A stretch of 8,447 nt of DNA, taken from positions 1-8,447 of the forward strand of contig CAMDLJ010000094.1 in assembly GCA_945901665.1 (NCBI GenBank), written 5' to 3'. This document shows positions 1 through 6,686 of the stretch, piece by piece. Under the pieces are notes generated by a model, which saw only the letters and a list, made by a program, of their open reading frames with translations, did not search any database and was not told the origin of the DNA. A program made the translations under genes and the position numbers. Origin of the DNA: Bordetella parapertussis (GTDB lineage: Bacteria; Pseudomonadota; Gammaproteobacteria; Burkholderiales; Burkholderiaceae). Each line of letters begins with the position of its first letter. Position 1 is the stretch's first letter.

Positions 1-762
1 GGTTATGACCCGCGCAAATTTGCCATGGTGGTGTTCGGCGGGGGTGGGCCTTTGCATGGCATGGCCATTGCCCGTGAACTGCATGTGCCCAGGGTCATCG
101 TGCCACCACAGCCGGGGCACTTTTCTGCTTTGGGCATGTTGATGACCGATTTGCGCCAAGACTTTGTGCAGACCAAAATTTTGGACTATGCAAGCCTCAC
201 CCCAGCGGTGCTGGAAAACTTGTTCAAAGGCTTGGAGCAGCAGGCCTTGAAAAGCTTGCAGGCCGAAGGCCACGCGCTGGATTCGATTGTGTTGCACCGC
301 ACGCTGGACATGCGTTATTTGGGTCAAGAGTACACCGTGCGCGTGCCGGTGCCGTCGTCCTTGCCGAATGCGGCTGCCCTGCAAGCTTTGCGACTGCATT
401 TTGATGAGCTGTACGAGTCACGCTATGGGCATGCGGCCCCTGATCAATCGGGTGAGTTGGTGAATTTGCGCTTGACCGCATTGGGTCATGTGGTCAAACC
501 CTCATTCGCCAGCTTGCAAGACAAACGCATCCCTGCGGCTGTCACGCAGCGCCATCGGCCGGTGGTGTTTCCTGGTGTGGGCCAAGTCGATTGCCCGGTG
601 CTGCAGCGCGCTGAGTTGCAAGCTGGCCAAGTCATTGTGGGCCCGGCCGTGATCGAAGAATATGCGTCGACCACCATTCTGCACCCCGGCGACTCGGCCG
701 TTTTTCATGTGGATGGCTGTTTGGTCATCACCTTGCCTGTTGGAGCCAGCCATGACGCGTGA
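1..762 (+). CDS. Hydantoinase A/oxoprolinase-family subunit, C-terminal part (5' truncated)
   Basis: The reading frame is open from the first base, so this is the last 253 residues of a longer protein whose start lies outside the window; family members are usually about 650-700 residues. Visible are the glycine-rich GGGGPLHG (fragment residues 13-20), then PPQPGHFSALGML, which resembles the family's conserved PG-x-x-SA-x-G segment. The C-terminal part has the family's VVGPAVIEE-like segment (here VIVGPAVIEEYASTTILHPG) that closes HyuA proteins. The family has an ASKHA (actin/sugar-kinase-like) fold and supplies the ATP-dependent activation step in N-methylhydantoinases, 5-oxoprolinases, caprolactamases and acetone/acetophenone carboxylases. 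It works as a cytoplasmic complex with HyuB, whose gene starts inside this one (11-nt overlap), so the two are probably translationally coupled. The sequence does not separate a lactamase/hydantoinase from a carboxylase. Family assignment is secure; the reaction is not. Confidence 0.93.
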   Translation, partial: GYDPRKFAMVVFGGGGPLHGMAIARELHVPRVIVPPQPGHFSALGMLMTDLRQDFVQTKILDYASLTPAVLENLFKGLEQQALKSLQAEGHALDSIVLHRTLDMRYLGQEYTVRVPVPSSLPNAAALQALRLHFDELYESRYGHAAPDQSGELVNLRLTALGHVVKPSFASLQDKRIPAAVTQRHRPVVFPGVGQVDCPVLQRAELQAGQVIVGPAVIEEYASTTILHPGDSAVFHVDGCLVITLPVGASHDA

Positions 763-2575
763 AACCAAGACCCAACGCATCGACCCGATCACCGTGGAGG
801 TCATCAACAACGCCTTGGCCGCGATTGCCGAGGAAATCACCATCAACTTGGCCCGCACCGCACACAGCACCATCGTTTACGAGGTGCAAGACTTTTGTAC
901 CGGCCTGCTGGATGCCCAAGGGCGATTGGTGGCCCAAGCGCCAGGAGGCCTGCCGCTGTTTGTGGGTGACTTGGATGCTGCGGTGGAAGACGGCATTCGC
1001 ATCCACGGACAAGATGGGTTTCAACCTGGCGACGTGATTCTCACCAACCACACCGGTACCTGTGGGCAACATTTGAACAATGTGGTGGTTTACACGCCGG
1101 TGTTTTTCGAGGGGGAAAGGGTGGGCTTTGCCGCCACACGGGCCCACTGGACCGATGTCGGCGGCCGCTTGGCTGGCGGTTTTTTGACCGACTCGGTGTC
1201 TTCATTTGAAGAGGGCATTCAAATTCGTTCGGTCAAAATTTACAAAGCCTATCAACCCGATGGCGATTTGTTGCGGGTGCTGGCGCACAACATTCGTCAC
1301 CCCGAATCGTCCTTTGGTGATTTACACGCCCAGATTGGTGCCTGTCGCATGGCTGAGCGGCGCTTGCAGGAGCTTTTTGCCAACTATGGCAAATCTGCGG
1401 TGTATGGCGCCATTGAGCAGGGCTGGGCCCAAGCCGAACGCAAGGTGCGCTCGCGCATTGCCCAAATCCCCGACGGCACCTATCAAGCGGAATCTTTTCT
1501 GGATGATGACGGCGTGGACCTGGGCAAGCCTGTGCCGATCCGCGTCAAGGTGATTGTCAAGGGCGATGGCATGACCATCGATTTCAGCCGCATGAGCCCC
1601 CAAGTGCGAGGCCCCATCAACTCGGGTTTCGCGGCGGGTCGCAGCAGTGCGCGCTTGGCCATGAAATATTTGGTGGCGGCCGATGTGATGGCCTGCGAAG
1701 GGTGCTTTCGACCTTTGGAGGTGATCTTGCCGCCCGGCACCTTGATCAGTGCCGAAGAACCTGCTGCCATGTCTTGGTGGCAAACGCCGTTGTTGACCTT
1801 GATCGACACCATTCTGTTGGCCATGACGCAGGCCATGCCAGAAAGAATCCCTGCGGGTCACTACAGTGATATTTCGGCCATGTTGATGACGGGCTGGGAC
1901 CCGCAGCGCAAGCGACCTTTCACCAACATCGAGCCGGTGGCCGGTGGCTGGGGAGCGCGTCCGCATGGCGATGGACCGAGTTCGACCTACACGATTGGGC
2001 ACGGCGATACCTTCAATATCCCGATTGAAGTGTTGGAAACCCGTTACCCATTGGTGATAGAGCGCTATGGCTTGCGCCGCGATTCAGGTGGACCAGGACG
2101 CCACCGGGGTGGTTTGGGCATGGAGCGTGTTTACCGTGTGGTCGATAACGGTGTGTTCAATGGTTTGAGTGAGCGTTCCAAGTGCCCTCCCTGGGGCCTC
2201 AAGGGTGGGCTACCGGGTGCCAGTGGTTCTATTTCCGTCATGCGTGCAGGCGAAAAAAAGGTTCAGACCTTTCAAAAGATCACGGGATTGAAGTTGCAAA
2301 AGGGCGACCGCTTGTTCTTCAAAACCGGCGGGGGCGGTGGATTTGGTGCGCCTTGGTTGCGCGACCCTGAGCAGGTTGCCGATGATGTGCGCCAAGGCTT
2401 CGTGTCCATCGATTCAGCACGCGCTGATTACCGCGTCGAGTTGCATCCCAAGACCCTGGCGCTGGACGCGGTGAAGACGCAAAAATTGCGCAAGCGTTTG
2501 CTCGCGAAACCACCCCAGTTGAAACAGGCTTCTCCCTCAGCGCTCAAAGCCAGTGTGTCCAGGCGCAAGGCCTGA
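752..2575 (+). CDS. Hydantoinase B/oxoprolinase-family subunit
   Basis: A 607-residue protein, close to the usual HyuB length. I chose ATG 752 because TGGAG at 741-745 lies 6 nt upstream and the family N-terminus (DPITVEVINNAL, residues 11-22) begins right after it. The frame is open further upstream to 662, but those 30 residues only duplicate coding sequence of the previous gene. Family landmarks are HWTDVGG (132-138), RRDSGGPGRHRGGLG (around 441-455) and the glycine-rich GGGGGFGAP near 525-535. HyuB subunits carry the catalytic/metal site and pair with HyuA for ATP-dependent hydrolysis of cyclic amides or ketone carboxylation. Odd point: residues 99-111 read NHTGTCGQHLNNV where most relatives have a pattern like NDPYxGGTHLPDV, so two acidic positions are His100 and Asn110. 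The C-terminus ends in a basic, low-complexity tail. Substrate is unknown. Confidence 0.93.
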   Translation: MTRETKTQRIDPITVEVINNALAAIAEEITINLARTAHSTIVYEVQDFCTGLLDAQGRLVAQAPGGLPLFVGDLDAAVEDGIRIHGQDGFQPGDVILTNHTGTCGQHLNNVVVYTPVFFEGERVGFAATRAHWTDVGGRLAGGFLTDSVSSFEEGIQIRSVKIYKAYQPDGDLLRVLAHNIRHPESSFGDLHAQIGACRMAERRLQELFANYGKSAVYGAIEQGWAQAERKVRSRIAQIPDGTYQAESFLDDDGVDLGKPVPIRVKVIVKGDGMTIDFSRMSPQVRGPINSGFAAGRSSARLAMKYLVAADVMACEGCFRPLEVILPPGTLISAEEPAAMSWWQTPLLTLIDTILLAMTQAMPERIPAGHYSDISAMLMTGWDPQRKRPFTNIEPVAGGWGARPHGDGPSSTYTIGHGDTFNIPIEVLETRYPLVIERYGLRRDSGGPGRHRGGLGMERVYRVVDNGVFNGLSERSKCPPWGLKGGLPGASGSISVMRAGEKKVQTFQKITGLKLQKGDRLFFKTGGGGGFGAPWLRDPEQVADDVRQGFVSIDSARADYRVELHPKTLALDAVKTQKLRKRLLAKPPQLKQASPSALKASVSRRKA

Positions 2576-2582
2576 TGCCTGG
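2559..2582 (+). terminator. Weak stem-loop over the hyuB-like stop codon
   Basis: CCAGGC (2559-2564) can pair with GCCTGG (2577-2582) around a 12-nt loop containing the TGA stop. The downstream sequence ATTTTCGG has only a short T stretch. A competing smaller stem (AGGC 2568-2571 with GCCT 2577-2580) is possible. At best this is a leaky terminator or mRNA 3'-end structure, and it may be chance. Confidence 0.2.
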
Positions 2583-2731
2583 ATTTTCGGGTTAACCCTT
2601 GTGGATGAGAGTCCGACAGGCGACTGTGTCACACCGCTGATGCATTCAATGGGTACTTCCCTGAAAACCCGATCGCTAGAATGAATTCAGGTCGATGTTG
2701 ACCGGCAAATTTCTCAAGCTTGGAGTGGAAC
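2576..2731 (+). promoter_or_regulatory. Intergenic gap with weak sigma70-like -10 candidate
   Basis: This 156-nt non-coding gap separates the hyuAB-like pair from the small decarboxylase-family gene. TAGAAT at 2677-2682 differs from the TATAAT consensus at one base and would place a start around 2689, giving a leader of about 40 nt. No good -35 lies at the right distance (the best window, 2654-2659, reads TACTTC). A perfect 10-base palindrome GGGTTAACCC lies at 2589-2598. TGGAG (2721-2725) is the ribosome binding site of the next gene. A separate promoter is plausible but not demonstrated. Confidence 0.3.
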
Positions 2732-3109
2732 ATGAACAAAGAATTATTCGATAAAGGTCTGAAAGTGCGCCGCGAGGTTTTGGGCACTGAATATGTGGAC
2801 AACGCGATCAAAAATGCCGATGACTTCAGCCGCACATTGCAAGAGTTTGTCACCGAGTATTGCTGGGGCGAGTTGTGGAACCGCCCTGGTTTGGACCGCA
2901 AATCGCGCAGCATGTTGAACTTGGCCATGTTGGCGGCTTTGAACCGTCCGCATGAAATCAAGCTTCATATCCGCGGCGCCATCAACAATGGCATGACCAA
3001 AGATGAGATCAAGGAAGTTTTTCTTCAGGTCGGTGTGTACTGTGGCGTACCCGCTGCTGTCGATGCATTCCGCAACGCCCGTGAAGTGTTTGCCGAAATG
3101 AAAATTTAA
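2732..3109 (+). CDS. Carboxymuconolactone-decarboxylase-family protein (PcaC-like)
   Basis: A 125-residue protein, the typical size of single-domain members of this family. ATG 2732 is the start because GGAG at 2722-2725 lies 6 nt before it. The frame also contains a TTG at 2720, but that codon overlaps the Shine-Dalgarno sequence itself. Visible family features: EYCWGELWNRPGLDRKSRSM (residues 42-61), then LHIRGA with the conserved His79, NGMTKDEIKEV (86-96), and YCGVPAAVDAF (103-113). The all-helical family includes 4-carboxymuconolactone decarboxylase of the beta-ketoadipate pathway and AhpD-type peroxidase partners. The AhpD CxxC pair is absent (Cys44 and Cys104 are isolated), so a decarboxylase or isomerase-like role on a small organic acid is more likely than redox. 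No other beta-ketoadipate genes are visible, so true PcaC activity should not be assumed. A strong terminator follows. Confidence 0.85.
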   Translation: MNKELFDKGLKVRREVLGTEYVDNAIKNADDFSRTLQEFVTEYCWGELWNRPGLDRKSRSMLNLAMLAALNRPHEIKLHIRGAINNGMTKDEIKEVFLQVGVYCGVPAAVDAFRNAREVFAEMKI

Positions 3110-3136
3110 CGCATCAATTCTCGATGATGAATTCTC

Positions 3137-3161
3137 ACCCCGACCTGGTGTCGGGGTTTTT
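3137..3161 (+). terminator. Rho-independent terminator
   Basis: ACCCCGAC (3137-3144) pairs perfectly with GTCGGGGT (3150-3157) around the 5-nt loop CTGGT, and the G-rich arm runs directly into five Ts (3157-3161). This is a textbook intrinsic terminator for + strand transcription, 28 nt after the stop codon of the carboxymuconolactone-decarboxylase-family gene. There is no A-run on the other side, so it is not bidirectional. The next gene's ribosome binding site begins only 4 nt after the T-run. Confidence 0.9.
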
Positions 3162-3176
3162 CATGGAAGGTTCGAC

Positions 3177-3932
3177 GTGGATTTGAATTTGCGAGGTAAG
3201 CGCGCTTTGGTCACAGGTGCCAGCACAGGCATCGGTGTGGGGATTGCAAAAGCGCTGGCCCAAGAGGGTGTGGAATTGGTATTGACGGCGCGCCGCACCG
3301 ATTTGCTGGCGCAAGTTGCGCGAGACATTGAACACCACACGGGGCACAAGCCGCTGATGGTGGGCGCTGATCTGATTGAGCCGGGTTCGGTCTCTCTGAT
3401 TCAGAGGCAGATCAAGCAGCAGCTGGGTGCGGTGGATATTTTGGTCAACAACGCAGGTGGTTCACGCCCCTTCAACCAATTGCATGTGGCCACTGAGAGT
3501 TGGACCGAAGCGATGGTGCTCAACTTTGAGCGCCCTCGGCAACTGGCTGAAGCATTGATCGACGACATGATCGCTTCTCGTTGGGGGCGCATCATCAACA
3601 TCACAGGCAAAAGTGAGCCGGACCAAGTCAACGGGGCCTTTTGTGCCAAGGCCGCTTTGCACAGTTGGGCCAAAGGCCTTTCACGCATGGTGGGCCCCCA
3701 TGGCATCACCGTCAATTGCATTCCCCCTGGGCACATCGACTCGGAGCAAATTCAGCGCAACCACTCGGCCGCGTTTCGCCAAGACCAAATTGACAACCAC
3801 ATCCCGATGCGACGCTATGGACAAGCCCAAGACTTGGCCCACTTGGTTTGTTTTTTGGCCTCGGATGTGGCCAGTTACATCACGGGTACATTGATCCCGG
3901 TAGACGGTGGCCTGCGCCGTTATCAATTTTGA
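3177..3932 (+). CDS. Short-chain dehydrogenase/reductase-family protein lacking the usual catalytic Ser and Tyr
   Basis: A 251-residue protein, the normal size of a classical SDR. The start is GTG 3177, supported by GGAAGG at 3165-3170 with a 6-nt spacer. The nucleotide-binding motif TGASTGIG (13-20) and the NNAG motif (91-94) are intact, as are the PPG (183-185) and the C-terminal PVDGG. The catalytic centre is not canonical. After INIT (140-143), where the family Ser should follow, there is Gly144. The YxxxK region reads AFCAK (154-158), so Lys158 is present but the position four before it is Ala154, not Tyr. There is no Tyr anywhere near. It should bind NAD(P) with a Rossmann fold, but ordinary Ser-Tyr-Lys ketoreductase chemistry is doubtful. 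It could be a divergent SDR subgroup with another mechanism or a non-redox/structural partner. It is the first gene of the four-gene block. Confidence 0.9.
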   Translation: MDLNLRGKRALVTGASTGIGVGIAKALAQEGVELVLTARRTDLLAQVARDIEHHTGHKPLMVGADLIEPGSVSLIQRQIKQQLGAVDILVNNAGGSRPFNQLHVATESWTEAMVLNFERPRQLAEALIDDMIASRWGRIINITGKSEPDQVNGAFCAKAALHSWAKGLSRMVGPHGITVNCIPPGHIDSEQIQRNHSAAFRQDQIDNHIPMRRYGQAQDLAHLVCFLASDVASYITGTLIPVDGGLRRYQF

Positions 3933-3939
3933 AACCAAC

Positions 3940-5079
3940 ATGAACTCTTCTCATCTGCGCGCCAGTGTGGTCGGCGTGGGCAATACCCGCTACGCCACCA
4001 TGCCCGAATTGGATGCCTATGACCTGGGGCTGTGGGCCTTGAAGGATGCGCTGGTCGATGCTGGGTTGGATTTTTCTGACATTGACGGTTTGATCCTGAA
4101 CCGAATACCCGACTACCAACGCTTTGCCGAGTTGTGCGGCATCAATCCGTCTTACACATTGACCACCCCGGGACATGGTCGCTTCAGCGGCATATGTATT
4201 CAAACCGCAGCGGCTGTTTTGCAGGCCGGTTTGGCCAAAACCGTGGCCTTGGTCTATGGCAACAATGGCAAATCTGCAGGCGCACGCTATGGTGGAGAAA
4301 GTGACAACTATGGCAGTGGTGGTGCGGGCCTGTGGTTTCCCTACGGCATGACCTCGCCAGGTGCTTTTCATGCCTTGATGTGGCAACGCCACATGGCCAT
4401 GTACGGTACCCGACCCGAACAATTGGCTGAAGTTTCCATGGCGTTTAGGCACCATGCCAGCCTCAATCCCCAGGCGGTGATGCGCAAAACTTTTGACCTG
4501 GACGCATATTTGGATGCCCGGTTCATTTGTGAGCCATTGCGCTTGCTCGATTACTGCCTCATCAATGATGGCGGTGTGGCCATCGTCATGACTTTGGCAG
4601 ACCGAGCCCGCGATCTGCGCCAAACACCGGTGCACTTGGCGGCTTTTGCGCAACGGTCCCATTTTGTGGACTCGACCTTCCCACCCGAAGATTTTTGGCA
4701 CGCGCCCATGGCGCAGGCAGGTGCTGAAACATTTGCCAAGGCAGGAATTTCGCACGCCGATGTGGATGCCCTGATGGTGTATGACAATTTTTCGCCCACC
4801 GTGATGTTCAGCTTAGAGGGTTTTGGCTATTGCCCCGTGGGCGAAAGCGGTGCGTTTGTTCAAGGCGGGACTTTGCAGTTGGGGGGGCAATATCCCACCA
4901 ACACCTCCGGTGGCCATTTGTCGGAGTCCTATATGCAAGGTTGGGCGCTCAATGTGGAGGCGGTGCGCCAACTGCGTGGCAACTGCGGCGAGCGCCAAGT
5001 TCCCGGCGCAGAATTTGTCCATTACATGGCCGCAGCGCCCGTGATCAGTTCTATTTTGTACACCACCCATGAGCGATAA
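3940..5079 (+). CDS. Thiolase-fold, SCP2/lipid-transfer-like protein; probable Ltp2-type aldolase
   Basis: A 379-residue protein. I chose ATG 3940, 7 nt after the SDR stop, because translation gives the usual thiolase-like start (residues 7-14 RASVVGVG). No clear Shine-Dalgarno is present, so coupling to the previous gene is likely; an in-frame GTG at 3907 lies inside the SDR gene. Family features: AAAVLQAGLAKTVALVYG (90-107), YDNFSPTVMFSLEGFGYCP (281-299) and NTSGGHLSES (321-330). The nucleophile position of the family CxSG motif is Arg81 in RFSG (81-84); the nearby Cys86 is not in the right place. The GHP histidine motif after SGG is replaced by ESYMQGW (329-335). Loss of the Cys-His pair, tyrosines 281 and 331, and a DUF35 gene directly downstream match what is known of Ltp2 retro-aldolases, which cleave beta-hydroxyacyl-CoA side chains. 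Family is certain; aldolase function is inferred. Confidence 0.9.
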   Translation: MNSSHLRASVVGVGNTRYATMPELDAYDLGLWALKDALVDAGLDFSDIDGLILNRIPDYQRFAELCGINPSYTLTTPGHGRFSGICIQTAAAVLQAGLAKTVALVYGNNGKSAGARYGGESDNYGSGGAGLWFPYGMTSPGAFHALMWQRHMAMYGTRPEQLAEVSMAFRHHASLNPQAVMRKTFDLDAYLDARFICEPLRLLDYCLINDGGVAIVMTLADRARDLRQTPVHLAAFAQRSHFVDSTFPPEDFWHAPMAQAGAETFAKAGISHADVDALMVYDNFSPTVMFSLEGFGYCPVGESGAFVQGGTLQLGGQYPTNTSGGHLSESYMQGWALNVEAVRQLRGNCGERQVPGAEFVHYMAAAPVISSILYTTHER

Positions 5080-5530
5080 ACCCACATCCCTGGTTGGGTC
5101 ACGACCTGTGCCAGTCAAACCCTTGCCCAGTGCCGACGATCCATTCAATGTGCGTTTTTGGGAAGGCCTGCGACATGGGCGTTTGTTGTTGCAAACTTGC
5201 ATGGACTGCCATGCGCCGCGTTTCCCGGCATCGCGGCATTGCCCCCATTGCCACAGCGAACTTTGCGATTGGTTGGCGGTGGATGGGCATGGCGTGGTGG
5301 AGTCTTTTTGCACCTTCCACAAAGCCTATTGGCCCGGCTTTGCGGCAGATGTGCCTTACTCGGTGGTACAAGTTCGCTTGAACAATGGTGTGCGCTTTTA
5401 TTCCAACTTGGTGGGGGTGGATACAGCTGACATGGAAATAGGCATGAAAGTTCAAGCTGTTTTTGAACGGGTCGAGGGCAGTGATGTCACTTTGTTGAAA
5501 TTCAAACCCATTGCACAGGGGGTGATATGA
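5069..5530 (+). CDS. DUF35 zinc-ribbon/OB-fold protein, partner of the thiolase-fold enzyme
   Basis: A 153-residue protein overlapping the end of the thiolase-fold gene by 11 nt. No Shine-Dalgarno is visible before ATG 5069, which suggests translational coupling. A short N-terminal helix region (PFNVRFWEGLRHGRLLLQ, 25-42) leads into a rubredoxin-like zinc ribbon with Cys44-x2-Cys47 and Cys58-x2-Cys61. The OB-fold follows from about residue 68 to 148, ending in VTLLKFKPI. Proteins of this type (DUF35, also called acyl-CoA-associated OB-fold proteins) form obligate complexes with thiolase-superfamily enzymes. Known examples are ChsH2-DUF35 with Ltp2 in steroid side-chain cleavage and the archaeal thiolase/HMG-CoA synthase complex, where the protein helps bind CoA thioesters. 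The adjacent gene order makes the same pairing here very likely. All four zinc ligands are intact and the length is normal. Confidence 0.92.
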   Translation: MSDKPTSLVGSRPVPVKPLPSADDPFNVRFWEGLRHGRLLLQTCMDCHAPRFPASRHCPHCHSELCDWLAVDGHGVVESFCTFHKAYWPGFAADVPYSVVQVRLNNGVRFYSNLVGVDTADMEIGMKVQAVFERVEGSDVTLLKFKPIAQGVI

Positions 5531-6567
5531 AAGCAGTCGTGGTCAACAAGGCAGGCGGTTTGGACGCTTTGACCTACACAGACATTCCCGACCCCCAACC
5601 GCAAGGCCATGAGTTGGTGTTGAAAGTCCACAGTTGTGGGGTGTGTTTCCATGATGTTCTGACCCGCAATGGGACGCTCAAGGCGGGGGTAAGCCTACCC
5701 TGTGTGTTGGGGCATGAAGTGGCGGGCACGGTGCTGGAGTTGGGTTCTCAGGTCAAGGGTTTCAAGGTGGGAGACCGTGTGGCCACCACCCAGCGCTCGT
5801 ACATCTGTGGCCATTGCCGATTTTGTCGATCGGGTTTTGAGCCACTTTGTGCGCAGAGAGTTTTCTTGGGTGATGTGGGCTTGGTCGGCGGTTATGCGCA
5901 ATACCTGGCCATTTCTTCTGATTGCATTGCCCATGTGCCTGATGGCGTTGATTTGGATCATGCGGCGGTGGCTGCTTGTGCGGTGGGCACCGTGCTGAAT
6001 GCGGTGCGTGACGTGGGCCGGGTGCAAATGGGTGAAACCGTCTTGATCACCGGTGCGGGTGGTGGTTTGGGGCTGCACGCGATTCAATTGGCCCGCTTGG
6101 CGGGCGCCCGCGTCTTGGCGCAGACGACATCGGTCGACAAAGTCGATTTGATTCGCAAAATGGGTGCCCATGAGGTGGTGTTGCACCAGCGTGGTGAGCC
6201 TTTTGCGCCTTTGGTGCGGGAGATGACCCAAGGTCAAGGGGCGGATGTGATTGTTGACAATGTCGGAACGGTGTTGTTTGAGGACATGCGCAAAAGCCTG
6301 GCCATTCAAGGGCGGTGGTTGATGATTGGTCAATTGACAGGTGAATTTGTGCCTTTCAACCCAGCCCAATTCTTTTTGAAAAACCAGTCGTTGTTGTCGG
6401 TGACCAGCACCTCGCGCAGTCAACTCGAGGATGTGCTGACATTGATGCAAAGGGGGCAGGTCACCCCAGTGATTGAACGCAAGCTGCCCTTGAGCGAAGC
6501 GGCCCAGGCGCACCAAGCGGTAGAGGCTGGGCGCACCACGGGCCGATGGCTGTTGTCGCCAAATTGA
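5527..6567 (+). CDS. Zinc-dependent medium-chain alcohol dehydrogenase
   Basis: A 346-residue protein of the medium-chain dehydrogenase/reductase family. The start ATG overlaps the previous stop as ATGA (5527-5530), and AGGGGG (5517-5522) provides a close ribosome binding site. Catalytic zinc ligands are visible: Cys40 in CGVCFHD (37-43), GHE at 62-64, and Cys151 as probable third ligand. The structural zinc loop is complete with Cys94, Cys97, Cys100 and Cys108. The Rossmann motif GAGGGLG (176-182) marks the NAD(P)-binding domain, followed by QLARLAGARVLAQT. It probably oxidises an alcohol or reduces an aldehyde/ketone in the cytoplasm. As last gene of the block after a likely aldolase pair, it may handle the carbonyl fragment released by C-C cleavage, or the alcohol that precedes it. 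Quinone-oxidoreductase-like members are the main alternative, but those usually lack the full zinc sets seen here. Confidence 0.93.
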   Translation: MKAVVVNKAGGLDALTYTDIPDPQPQGHELVLKVHSCGVCFHDVLTRNGTLKAGVSLPCVLGHEVAGTVLELGSQVKGFKVGDRVATTQRSYICGHCRFCRSGFEPLCAQRVFLGDVGLVGGYAQYLAISSDCIAHVPDGVDLDHAAVAACAVGTVLNAVRDVGRVQMGETVLITGAGGGLGLHAIQLARLAGARVLAQTTSVDKVDLIRKMGAHEVVLHQRGEPFAPLVREMTQGQGADVIVDNVGTVLFEDMRKSLAIQGRWLMIGQLTGEFVPFNPAQFFLKNQSLLSVTSTSRSQLEDVLTLMQRGQVTPVIERKLPLSEAAQAHQAVEAGRTTGRWLLSPN

Positions 6568-6615
6568 AGCGCGCCGCTTGGTGTTGTCCGTCATTAACCA
6601 TGAGATTTATAAGGG

Positions 6616-6631
6616 TGATTGAGTTATTTCG
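6616..6631 (+). repeat. Direct repeat copy 1 (possible operator)
   Basis: TGATTGAGTTATTTCG matches the second copy at 6687-6702 in 14 of 16 bases, differing only at the two central positions. The copies are 71 bp apart, upstream of the transporter genes. They may be regulator binding sites. Confidence 0.4.
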
Positions 6632-6686
6632 TGGTCGCCGTGCGTCATTTTTGTGTGACTTTTCCCCACGCCCTCAGAAATTACCC

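Noticed and set aside
662..751. Upstream extension of the hyuB-like gene by 30 codons
   Set aside because: The extra residues only re-read the end of hyuA in another frame; ATG 752 has a good Shine-Dalgarno and the family N-terminus follows it.
1322..2002. Minus-strand open frame of 226 codons inside the hyuB-like gene
   Set aside because: Antisense shadow of a confidently identified gene; no recognisable domain.
2589..2598. GGGTTAACCC palindrome as a regulator site
   Set aside because: A single 10-base palindrome with no second copy nearby is expected by chance often enough; noted only inside the gap description.
2720..2731. TTG start for the carboxymuconolactone-decarboxylase-family gene
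   Set aside because: This TTG overlaps the GGAG ribosome binding site that serves ATG 2732.
2629..2961. Minus-strand open frame of 110 codons over the small decarboxylase-family gene
   Set aside because: Overlaps the supported + strand gene and its promoter gap; no motif or ribosome binding site.
3880..4755. Long open frame of 291 codons on the minus strand opposite the thiolase-fold gene
   Set aside because: It lies wholly over well-supported coding sequence, has no family motifs, and is a by-product of codon bias (frequent TTG and CTG leucine codons leave few stops on the opposite strand).
6567..6579. AAGCG-CGC-CGCTT hairpin after the zinc dehydrogenase as a terminator
   Set aside because: Short stem, 3-nt loop and no following T-run.
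5695..6594. Minus-strand open frame of 299 codons opposite the zinc dehydrogenase
   Set aside because: Composition is dominated by His, Gln and Arg, as expected of an antisense shadow; no domain is recognisable, while the + strand gene has complete zinc and Rossmann motifs.
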